NCBI GenBank assembly: GCA_958446835.1
Contig: CAUCXT010000026.1
Location: forward strand, 1 to 43,463
Direction: 5' to 3'
Origin: an uncultured Eubacterium sp.
Lineage (GTDB): Bacteria; Bacillota; Clostridia; Lachnospirales; Lachnospiraceae
DNA length: 43,463 nucleotides
A model generated the notes under the pieces. The model was given only the letters and a program-made list of their open reading frames with translations, was not told where the DNA came from and ran no database searches. The position numbers and the translations under genes were made by a program. Shown one piece after another: positions 7,887-14,534 of the stretch. How positions within the stretch are numbered: position 1 is the stretch's first letter; each line of letters begins with the position of its first letter.

Positions 7887-8499
7887 TTTCCTTCCCCTTT
7901 CCATAAACCATTTCCCAATGATTTATCATTTCCAGATATTCCTGCTCAAAAACAGTTACATCATAATTTCCTGTTCTGTACCAATGTTTAAGCATCCCGT
8001 CTGAAGCATACAGAATTTCTTTATATATACGAACAAATTCTATATCCTTACGGATGAAATCAGGATTCAGAATTGACAGAAGCAATTCCATTGTCGTTTG
8101 AGCAGCATCATGTACATCCTGTTGGACAATTGATTGAATATCCGGCTCTGTTTCAAAGTATGAATTAATGGAAAACAGGGCTAAAAATGTGTATTTTCTC
8201 ATCACTGCACACTTAGCCATCAGACCTCGACGCAGCATTTCAAAAAAATCATCTGTTTCATATACCTTATATTTACACATGTATTTTTTTGTCAAATCCG
8301 CTGCATGCTTCCATAAAAAAATATACATCTCCAGTTTGTTATGAAAATAATGAAACAAAAGTGACTTGGAAATTCCGGCTTCTGCCGCAATTTCCGAGGT
8401 TGCTGCCTTTTTATATTGATTTGTTGCAAATACTTTATATGCAGCATTCAATATCTGCGATTGTTTTTCTTCCGACAAATCATAAAATTTTTCATTCAT
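7867..8499 (-). CDS. TetR/AcrR family transcriptional regulator
   Basis: 210 residues. The N-terminal 50 residues are the TetR helix-turn-helix: QILNAAYKVFATNQYKKAAT, then SEIAAEAGISKSLLFHYFHN. The rest is a helical ligand-binding domain (FFEMLRRGLMAKCAVMRKYT and following). Ribosome site GGAGGCAGCTT before the ATG. A perfect palindrome, TTAACCGATTCGGTTAA, begins 13 bases upstream of the start codon, with a diverged second copy further up, so the protein most likely represses its own operon with the alpha/beta hydrolase. Inducer unknown. Confidence 0.93.
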   Translation of the reverse strand: MNEKFYDLSEEKQSQILNAAYKVFATNQYKKAATSEIAAEAGISKSLLFHYFHNKLEMYIFLWKHAADLTKKYMCKYKVYETDDFFEMLRRGLMAKCAVMRKYTFLALFSINSYFETEPDIQSIVQQDVHDAAQTTMELLLSILNPDFIRKDIEFVRIYKEILYASDGMLKHWYRTGNYDVTVFEQEYLEMINHWEMVYGKGKENDRKQL

Positions 8500-8511
8500 A
8501 AGCTGCCTCCG

Positions 8512-8556
8512 TTAACCGATTCGGTTAATGTGAGTATATACCCATTGACCGATTAA
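8512..8556 (-). promoter_or_regulatory. TetR operator pair and promoter
   Basis: 8512-8528 is a perfect 17-base palindrome, TTAACCGA-T-TCGGTTAA. A second imperfect copy with TTGACCGATTAA lies at 8545-8556. Between them on the minus strand is a TATACT-like -10 box (about 8532-8537). Placement over the start region of the tetR transcript is what self-repression needs. Confidence 0.65.
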
Positions 8557-8603
8557 CGGAAGACCTCATTTGATCATCTATCTCTGCAGCTTTTGATTTT
8601 GTT

Positions 8604-8954
8604 TTAGTCCAACACAAAGTCCTTTTTCTTTCCGTTTTTCTTTCTCGTATACTGTCGGATACGGGTGACAAAGTCGAGATTGACGATTTCCCGTCCACCG
8701 GAATTTCTCTCAATGACCATGCCTCCATCATCAATTTCCTTAATGACGCCCTGTATGCTGCCGTCATTTGAAGTGATCGTATAAATGATGCATTCTTCCC
8801 CGATAAATTGTTTTGCAAGTTCTTTCATAACAACATTCTCCTTGTTTTGTTTTCTTTGATTTAGTATCTGCCACGCAACCGCTGCTGTTCGCCTTCTTCT
8901 CCTGATGCAGAAAAAGATAATCAGCACAGCAATAATCACCAAATAACTTCCCAT
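8604..8954 (-). CDS. Small membrane-anchored DUF6897-like protein
   Basis: 116 residues with an AGGAGG ribosome site. One N-terminal membrane helix (SYLVIIAVLIIFFCI) is followed by an RRRRR stop-transfer. The C-terminal 73 residues, from MKELAKQFIGEECIIYTITS through GSIQGVIKEIDDGGMVIERN to VNLDFVTRIRQYTRKKNGKK, match a short Firmicute family of small SH3/Sm-like domains (I recall it as DUF6897), usually a separate protein beginning MKELAKQF. Here it may be fused to a helix, or the helix ORF may be separate and the MKEL start used. It is the last gene of an operon with XRE and DUF3169. Function unknown. Confidence 0.75.
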   Translation of the reverse strand: MGSYLVIIAVLIIFFCIRRRRRTAAVAWQILNQRKQNKENVVMKELAKQFIGEECIIYTITSNDGSIQGVIKEIDDGGMVIERNSGGREIVNLDFVTRIRQYTRKKNGKKKDFVLD

Positions 8955-8976
8955 TGCCTGTCCTCCTGCGTTTCCA

Positions 8977-9768
8977 TCATGAAATCTTAGTTCCTGCCTT
9001 TGAATACTTTAACGCTTCCTTACAATATACAGACTGATTTACAATCCAAATCAGGCACACTACAAGAGAAGGTAAGAATCCTATGCCAAAAACAAGCGCA
9101 CAGACGGCAAGCACAATGGACAGAATCGTACAAACTGTGTTTGTGGCGGCGTAAGCTTTAAACGCACACTTGCCAATCATAAATTTTTCGGCTTCATCGC
9201 AGCTCTCCATCCATTTCTTTTGAAACTTCGTATCATAGACGGACGCCGTTTTTTCGGGATTCATCTTTTTGGTGGTATCAACGCATTTCTGCTGGAATAT
9301 GACCGATTCAATCATAATGATCAAGAAACCGATAATGCCCGCAAGAAACAGAGCCCCACTGGTTTCAGTTTTAAAAGTTTCAAATCCATTGGCATAAGAT
9401 GCCGCAATAAGGAAGTAAGAGAGGATAAGGGCTGAGCTTGTTACCCAAAGCACGATGGATAGTTTTTCGTCAATCGTATCGGACATTTCCTCATTTTCGC
9501 CGTCCCAAGAGGCGAGTAGTTTTGTTGCGCTTTGATAAATAGGAACGCAGATCACCGGCACAATTACCGCTGCCGCTAACATCAGCCACGGAGCAATATA
9601 TGTCCCAAAAAACATTCCCGCGTTTTTCATTCCGCCCGCCAGCGTATTCAGCCCATATTTTGCCGAGCAAAAGCCTATTGTTCCGCCGATAATGAAGCAT
9701 ATTACCATAATGAGCATAAATTTTGGCAGAGCTTTCCGATTTGCCCTCTTAATTTCATTTTTATCCAT
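8977..9768 (-). CDS. DUF3169 family membrane protein
   Basis: 263 residues from MDKNEIKRANRKALPKF; GGAGGAAGAAG precedes it and the ATG overlaps the end of the XRE gene by 8 bases. Six membrane helices can be picked out, including MLIMVICFIIGGTIGF, YIAPWLMLAAAVIVPVIC, LSIVLWVTSSALILSYFLIA, ALFLAGIIGFLIIMIESVIF and two near the C-terminus. The pairing of a short XRE regulator with DUF3169 is a recurring Firmicute arrangement. The conserved NPEKTASVYDTKFQKKWMES loop between helices 4 and 5 is a family feature. Function unknown; membrane-stress or peptide-sensing roles are guesses. Confidence 0.85.
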   Translation of the reverse strand: MDKNEIKRANRKALPKFMLIMVICFIIGGTIGFCSAKYGLNTLAGGMKNAGMFFGTYIAPWLMLAAAVIVPVICVPIYQSATKLLASWDGENEEMSDTIDEKLSIVLWVTSSALILSYFLIAASYANGFETFKTETSGALFLAGIIGFLIIMIESVIFQQKCVDTTKKMNPEKTASVYDTKFQKKWMESCDEAEKFMIGKCAFKAYAATNTVCTILSIVLAVCALVFGIGFLPSLVVCLIWIVNQSVYCKEALKYSKAGTKIS

Positions 9769-9979
9769 TATCTTCTTCCTCCTCCTGTAAATAAAAAACT
9801 TCTTCCACCGCGACGCCGCACACTTTTGCAATCGTTAAGGCAAGGGTAACGGACGGCGAATAATCGCCACGTTCAATCAAACTGATCGTCTGCCTTGATA
9901 CACCGCATAAGCATCCCATTTCCTGCTGATTAACATTCAGTGCAGCCCTGCGTTCCTTTAAACGATTTCGCAGTATCAT
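9761..9979 (-). CDS. Short XRE family regulator
   Basis: 72 residues, almost only a helix-turn-helix: RLKERRAALNVNQQEMGCLC, then GVSRQTISLIERGDYSPSVT, ending in a Glu-rich EEEEDNG tail. This is the minimal Xre/YgzD-like regulator type that sits ahead of DUF3169 genes. Strong GGAGGTG ribosome site. Its promoter is near consensus and is followed by two tandem 20-base dyads, a layout that suggests autorepression of the XRE-DUF3169-DUF6897 operon. Confidence 0.92.
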   Translation of the reverse strand: MILRNRLKERRAALNVNQQEMGCLCGVSRQTISLIERGDYSPSVTLALTIAKVCGVAVEEVFYLQEEEEDNG

Positions 9980-9992
9980 ATAGCACCTCCGT

Positions 9993-10067
9993 TCGACAAC
10001 TTTGCTTGTCTATTTGACAACTTTCATTGTCAAAATGTATTATACTCTTGTCATTTTGAACTGTCAA
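9993..10067 (-). promoter_or_regulatory. Consensus promoter and two tandem operator dyads of the XRE operon
   Basis: Minus-strand -35 TTGACA (10062-10067), 17-base spacer, -10 TATAAT (10039-10044): a perfect sigma-A promoter. Directly after it come TTGACAATGAAAGTTGTCAA (10014-10033) and TAGACAAGCAAAGTTGTCGA (9993-10012), two copies of GACAA-N6-TTGTC spaced by one base, i.e. one helical-turn-pair period of 21 bases. Ideal for cooperative binding of two repressor dimers. Confidence 0.85.
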
Positions 10068-10543
10068 GGGTAAATTATTGCATATGGTCAAAACAATCAA
10101 AACAGTTTCACACAAAAAACACAACACTCAGCTTCTCACCCAACCAATTCTATTCTTATTATAATAATGCTTCGCTAACATTCTATTGTCATGAATAAAA
10201 CGCAGAACTAATCCACTTTTCTTTTGGGATCAGCTCTGCGTCTTAGCGTCTGGCTCATTTACGATTTAAGTTTAAATTGTTTTACATTTACAAGATACCC
10301 AGTTATTGTCAAAAAGCTCTTTTATACCCATTCTTTTTTCTTATAACTCTTGTTTATGCATATTTCCCATACTTCTTATACCGTTCCCTCCACACTAATG
10401 TATGTGTAATATACAACTGAAGATGCTATAGATTTCTTTAAATTCTCTTCCAATTAACAATGAAAAACTGTTACAACCACAGTGTATTTATATATAATCG
10501 GTTATATATGCTACATATTGATTCTAAATAAAGCTATACAACT
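10068..10543. other. AT-rich gap at the left border of the defence island, with hairpin at 10200-10241
   Basis: No supportable gene in 476 bases. ACGCAGAACTAATCC (10200-10214) pairs with GGGATCAGCTCTGCGT (10226-10241), a strong stem with a 11-base loop and TTTATTC after it on the minus strand; it can end the TOPRIM transcript although 300 bases away. The rest has many stops in all frames. Short protein-like runs on the minus strand around 10310-10420 hint at a decayed ORF without recognisable family. Confidence 0.45.
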
Positions 10544-11533
10544 TTATTTCTGCAAAAAATCTACAACCTTTGCAAATGCAACACTACTCTTACGAATTTG
10601 TTCAAAGTCCGCGTCTTCAATTATTCTGTCTATTGATTGCATCAATTTAAGTTTACTAAATCCTGCAATATTAGGCGTAAACCAATCTTCTATTTTATTA
10701 TTAATTATGGCAAGCTGATAGCTTCCTTCTTTTATTTTTTCTTCAAGCATTTTCTTTGTTTGTTGTTCATCTCCATCAGAATCAACAACGATTAAAACAC
10801 AAGCATTTTTATTCTCCTTATGTAATGCATTAAAAAAAATAGGAACATTACCCTTTCCCCCAGCAGAAACTATTCTAACCTGACAATTCAATTTTCGCGC
10901 AATTGCTTGAAGAATCACTTCATCACTTTGTCCCTCACATATTATTATCTTTTGCGGTACGCATTTTATTTCGTTATCTTCCACACGTTTTTGCAACTCT
11001 TTTATAATATATCTAACTTTTCTATCCTGTAAAACATTCTTTAAGACATCACAAAAAACATCTTCATCACAAATTTCATAATAATTAGGTTCTTCCATTG
11101 TTTCGGCGATTTTTGATAATACACCTCCTATATTCTTGCAAATTCCATCATCAACAATCATTTTTACCGGATATATCGGTGTCATAACTAATTCAAAAAG
11201 TCTAAATCTGTATTTATCAGTGCATATTTGAAATTCATAATGTTTTTCAGAATATATATAATTTATGTCTATCAAATCTGTTGTAAATGTTGTCTCATCT
11301 TTTTGGGGAATACTTCTCACATTATCAACATATTTTAACAAATTTTTCTCATATTGTGATTTTAATGGCATTGTGTTAACAATTTTCATTTCATCAAATA
11401 CTGCAAATACTTTTCCATGTGTATACTGACTCAAATATTCACACTGTTTCTCTATAATTTTATAAATATTATCTGTAACTTTCACGTCATCCTGCAAATT
11501 TTCACTTAGTCCCCAATAATTTTCAAACCCCAT
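10544..11533 (-). CDS. Stand-alone TOPRIM (OLD-like) protein, partner of the EEP nuclease
   Basis: 329 residues from MGFENYWGLSENLQ; GGAGGTTTGAA precedes this ATG, which follows the stop of the EEP gene by one base. The C-terminal third is a TOPRIM domain: KIIICEGQSDEVILQAIARK with the catalytic Glu about residue 200, ACVLIVVDSDGDEQQTKKML with the DxD pair at 251/253, and NNKIEDWFTPN (281-287), the conserved Glu-Trp/Tyr element seen in OLD and DUF4276-type TOPRIMs. The first 190 residues match no domain I know and carry no ATPase. TOPRIM folds coordinate Mg2+ and cleave or join nucleic acid. Translational coupling with the nuclease and location behind a type I R-M system make an anti-phage role likely, but that is inference. 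Confidence 0.8.
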   Translation of the reverse strand: MGFENYWGLSENLQDDVKVTDNIYKIIEKQCEYLSQYTHGKVFAVFDEMKIVNTMPLKSQYEKNLLKYVDNVRSIPQKDETTFTTDLIDINYIYSEKHYEFQICTDKYRFRLFELVMTPIYPVKMIVDDGICKNIGGVLSKIAETMEEPNYYEICDEDVFCDVLKNVLQDRKVRYIIKELQKRVEDNEIKCVPQKIIICEGQSDEVILQAIARKLNCQVRIVSAGGKGNVPIFFNALHKENKNACVLIVVDSDGDEQQTKKMLEEKIKEGSYQLAIINNKIEDWFTPNIAGFSKLKLMQSIDRIIEDADFEQIRKSSVAFAKVVDFLQK

Positions 11534-11534
11534 T

Positions 11535-12329
11535 TCAAACCTCCTGTATATTAACCAATAACGGTAAATGATCACTTATGTTTTTATTAGGAATTTTATC
11601 TTTTCTCAATAAATCTCTCGAACCCACGCTTTTTATATATTGCACATTTACAATATTGTTTGCTAGTACTTTTCTTACTAACACTTGGTCAAGGCACCAC
11701 CAATAGGATGTCTGAGATTGTCCGTCTAAATAAAAGCTGCCATACATCTCTGTATTTTCTGATATATAATGTAAAATAGGATTGTAAAGCCTTTTACGTT
11801 TTTCTCCTTTAAAACTAGTAAATTCATTTTTATCTATAACCTTTTTAAATAAAACAGCATTAAAAGCATAAAAGCTTAATAATTCCTCATCATACGGATT
11901 AGCATTAAAATCACCAATAACTATCGTATTATCACAAGTAAATATATCCTCTGTTTTCTCAATATCTGCCATTAAATGATGTATAGTATCAATTCTATCG
12001 GAATTTTTATAATTTCTCCTATCTTCAAGATGTACCCCTGCTAACAAATATTTTTTTAACACTGTTTCTATTTTATATACATTATATCGTTTTTCCTGCT
12101 GTATACTTGACATACAAATAGTAACTTTAGCCATTGCCGATACCTTAATATCATCTTCTATGCCCCTTACACGCACATACATTTTTCCTAAGCCATCTTC
12201 TATTTTATTAAAATCAATTCCAGCAAATTCTGAAAATAATACAATATCAACATCGTTTTCAGCTATACATTCTATGACATAATCTTCTATGGCATGTCCT
12301 TTTAAATTCCAAAATAAAATATTAAACAA
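11535..12329 (-). CDS. Endonuclease/exonuclease/phosphatase (EEP) superfamily nuclease
   Basis: 264 residues; starts at a TTG (MFNILFWNLKG) with AAGGTG 7 bases ahead. All EEP landmarks are present: WNLKG with Asn 8, SEFAG with Glu 34, the His of AGVHLEDRR at 100, VIGDFNANP with Asp 140 and Asn 142, CLDQVLV with Asp 214, and SDHLPL with Asp 253-His 254. Such proteins are Mg2+-dependent phosphodiesterases of the DNase I / exonuclease III fold and act on DNA, RNA or phosphoinositides. The lysine/arginine-poor, AT-rich coding matches the neighbours in this island. The TOPRIM gene starts one base after its stop, so the two are a pair. Substrate unknown; no secretion signal, so intracellular. Confidence 0.88.
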   Translation of the reverse strand: MFNILFWNLKGHAIEDYVIECIAENDVDIVLFSEFAGIDFNKIEDGLGKMYVRVRGIEDDIKVSAMAKVTICMSSIQQEKRYNVYKIETVLKKYLLAGVHLEDRRNYKNSDRIDTIHHLMADIEKTEDIFTCDNTIVIGDFNANPYDEELLSFYAFNAVLFKKVIDKNEFTSFKGEKRKRLYNPILHYISENTEMYGSFYLDGQSQTSYWWCLDQVLVRKVLANNIVNVQYIKSVGSRDLLRKDKIPNKNISDHLPLLVNIQEV

Positions 12330-12369
12330 TTTATTTCACCTTTTTGTAAAATTTTATAAATATATATTA

Positions 12370-12399
12370 ACCCACTAGACACTGTGCTATCTAGTGGGT
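12370..12399 (-). terminator. Hairpin between the zinc-ribbon and EEP genes
   Basis: ACCCACTAGA pairs perfectly with TCTAGTGGGT around 10 bases, followed on the minus strand by TTAATATATATTT. It may end transcripts from the hsd genes and separate the EEP-TOPRIM pair as its own unit. Confidence 0.6.
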
Positions 12400-12467
12400 A
12401 CCTGCTCTTTTTAAGTAAAATAGCATTGGAACAGCAATCATATATTCCATAAAGCCGTTCCTCACAG

Positions 12468-12626
12468 CTATACCATTACATTTCTATTGTCTTTAATTAT
12501 TTTTTCTGATTTCGTCAACACTTTTTTCATTGCAAGCGCAATCTGCTCCAATGAAAACTTATTATCGTACATAGTTAAAAAACATCTGTAATAAGCTCTA
12601 CCTTCGTATCGTCCACAATTTCCTGA
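12468..12626 (-). pseudogene. Remnant of a Rpn/PD-(D/E)XK-transposase-like C-terminus (tentative)
   Basis: In one minus-strand frame, open from 12626 to the TAG at 12468, the reading is CGRYEGRAYYRCFLTMYDNK then FSLEQIALAMKKVLTKSEKI. A phrase of the type 'NKFSLEQIALAMKKs.eeI..II' is typical of the C-terminal helix of Firmicute recombination-promoting nuclease (Rpn) relatives. There is no start codon for a full gene; the longest ATG-started piece is 34 codons (12468-12572). The rest of this 348-base gap holds nothing else apart from the hairpin at 12370-12399. Confidence 0.3.
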
Positions 12627-12677
12627 CTATCCTCATAGAAAATGAATTGTTTACTTTGGTAAACGTCTATTATTAGA

Positions 12678-13034
12678 TTAATGAATAATATTATGACAAT
12701 TACAGCATATTTTCGAGCTTCCAACTGAATTAACATACGGCATAAGTTTCTTAATATTTTGCCAACATGCTACACAATATTTTATATCTTTTCCCTCTGC
12801 TTTTTCACTTTTTCTTATATAATATCCTTTAGGTAGAAGCTCTAAATCCTCTTCTATAATATTAGATTGTTCTAACTCTTCAATTTTCTTCTTTAAATCA
12901 CGATTTTCGTCTTCTATTTCAGATAAAGATAATTTTATCTCAATTAACTTATCAACAAGTTCCAAGTTCTTCTGTTTTTTAGCCTCATCAATTAAATCTC
13001 TTACTAACTGATATATATCCATAACAGTTCCCAT
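12678..13034 (-). CDS. Coiled-coil protein with C-terminal zinc ribbon, next to hsdS
   Basis: 118 residues with GGAGG 9 bases before the ATG. Residues 5-65 are one long amphipathic helix rich in Glu, Lys and Leu (LVDKLIEIKLSLSEIEDENR, DLKKKIEELEQ), a coiled coil. The C-terminus is a four-cysteine ribbon: YCVACWQNIKK ... ICCNCHNIIH. It lies 20 bases after hsdS and probably shares its transcript. Similar short coiled-coil/zinc-ribbon ORFs occur in Firmicute accessory regions; I cannot give a function. An R-M accessory or a toxin-antitoxin-like part is possible. Confidence 0.75.
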   Translation of the reverse strand: MGTVMDIYQLVRDLIDEAKKQKNLELVDKLIEIKLSLSEIEDENRDLKKKIEELEQSNIIEEDLELLPKGYYIRKSEKAEGKDIKYCVACWQNIKKLMPYVNSVGSSKICCNCHNIIH

Positions 13035-13054
13035 TATATCGCACCTCCATAATT

Positions 13055-14533
13055 CTATTTCATTAGTCTGTTACAATATGGCAATATCTCCTCTATCTTT
13101 GCAACAATACGCTTCTGCTCCTCAATTGGTGGAAGCGGTACAACAGTATCCGCTATTGCATCTAAAACCCAGTTTTTATTTCCAACCCCTCTAGTGTTTA
13201 CATTAGCCTGTTTTTGAACTAAAGGACTATATATCATGTAATATAAATATTTATTATATAAAAACTTTGAGTTTATTTTTAACAATGCAACACTCACAAA
13301 TAAGCTAAATTTTTCATCTGTATCCACTATTGCCGGAACTCCTGTTGTCCCAATTTTAGATAATAAAATATCTCCTCGTTCTGGATTACATCTAGCATAT
13401 AATTCTTCATGTTCCTCTTGCGTTATAAATTTTGCATTATCCAAGCATAAAATACCACTACTCATATCCTTGACTGAAACAAATTTCACACCAGACATAG
13501 CATACTTAGGTGTCTTATGCGTCCCATCCGTCAACTTATTAAGTATTGTTCCCAGATAAACCCATTTCCAATTCTCAGGTATTTCAAAAGGAATATCTTC
13601 CTCTTTTATCATTCTGTCGACTATTCTCTTATCTGCCTTAATCTTACCATCTTTGATAAGCTGGGCTTTCTCTGCAACAATCTTCTCATAAAGTTCATCA
13701 GCAGTTCCTTCTTCTGGTCGTTGTTCCACCAGCTTGCCCTGCATAGCCATTTGCAGAATACTTTTCTTCATATCCTCTGGAAATTTTTTATTAAATATTT
13801 CCAATTTCGTATAAACTTTATCATACTGGTAGATATATGGAAGAATTTCTTCAATCTTGGCAACAATGCGTTGCTGTTCTGCAAGTGGTGGTATAGGTAC
13901 AACAGTACGTCCAAACTCTGAACCCGAAATTTCTTTAAATGTTGTTCCTGAGGCACGACTCACAATGTTATTAGTTCTTGAAATCAAACAATAATATATA
14001 TACTCACTCATTTCTGTATTTACTGGAACTAATGACTTAAATCCCTGATTAGTACATATATCATTACCTGCAATTGCGATATATCCAATTGGGGCTCTAC
14101 TTGAATATAAGACCGTTCCTGCCGGCATCAAACGTGCAGATGATTTATCTAAACCAAGTTGTGTAATATTTCTTGCTCCTGATGAGGCATACTTTCCTTT
14201 TATATTTTTCATATCCGCAGGTGTTAACCAGGCTATATCACCATCCCATAATTCTGGTGTAGAAGTTTTTGGCGTACCTCCACCTATTATCTCACCTAGT
14301 TCTTCTAATCTCACCCACTCCCAAGTCTCCGGAATTTCAAAAGGTATCTCCTCCTCAGTAATCTCTGGCAATGGCTTTTCTTTCTTAATCTTGCCCTCTT
14401 TAATAAGCTGTGCTTTCTCTGCAGCTATCTGTTCAAGAAGCTCTCTCGCAGTTCCTTCTTCGGCTCTTTGCTCGACAAGCTTGCCCTGAACAGCAAGCTG
14501 TAAGATACTATTCTTTAAATCCTGTGCATTCAA
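13055..14533 (-). CDS. hsdS: Type I restriction-modification specificity subunit HsdS
   Basis: 492 residues beginning at a TTG (MNAQDLKNSILQLAVQGKLV) with GGAGG 8 bases ahead and one base after the hsdM stop. It shows the two-fold HsdS plan. Spacer repeats at residues 6-52 and 255-302 both contain SILQ-MA-QGKLVEQR-EEGTA-EL. Target recognition domain 1 (about 71-215) begins WEWVRLEELGEIIGGGTPKT and domain 2 (about 321-467) begins WKWVYLGTILNKLTDGTHKT. Each ends in the conserved PP-EQ-RIVAKIEEILPY helix (215-233, 468-486). The two domains read different half-sites of a bipartite DNA target. The protein stops six residues after the second helix, without the tail some HsdS have. Confidence 0.95.
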   Translation of the reverse strand: MNAQDLKNSILQLAVQGKLVEQRAEEGTARELLEQIAAEKAQLIKEGKIKKEKPLPEITEEEIPFEIPETWEWVRLEELGEIIGGGTPKTSTPELWDGDIAWLTPADMKNIKGKYASSGARNITQLGLDKSSARLMPAGTVLYSSRAPIGYIAIAGNDICTNQGFKSLVPVNTEMSEYIYYCLISRTNNIVSRASGTTFKEISGSEFGRTVVPIPPLAEQQRIVAKIEEILPYIYQYDKVYTKLEIFNKKFPEDMKKSILQMAMQGKLVEQRPEEGTADELYEKIVAEKAQLIKDGKIKADKRIVDRMIKEEDIPFEIPENWKWVYLGTILNKLTDGTHKTPKYAMSGVKFVSVKDMSSGILCLDNAKFITQEEHEELYARCNPERGDILLSKIGTTGVPAIVDTDEKFSLFVSVALLKINSKFLYNKYLYYMIYSPLVQKQANVNTRGVGNKNWVLDAIADTVVPLPPIEEQKRIVAKIEEILPYCNRLMK

Positions 14534-14534
14534 A

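Noticed and set aside
8525..8818. 97-codon minus-strand ORF overlapping the DUF6897-like gene
   Set aside because: Alternate frame of a recognisable protein and it runs into the TetR operator.
10544..12329. Gabija, PARIS or OLD system
   Set aside because: There is no ABC/OLD-type ATPase and no UvrD-like helicase next to the TOPRIM gene.
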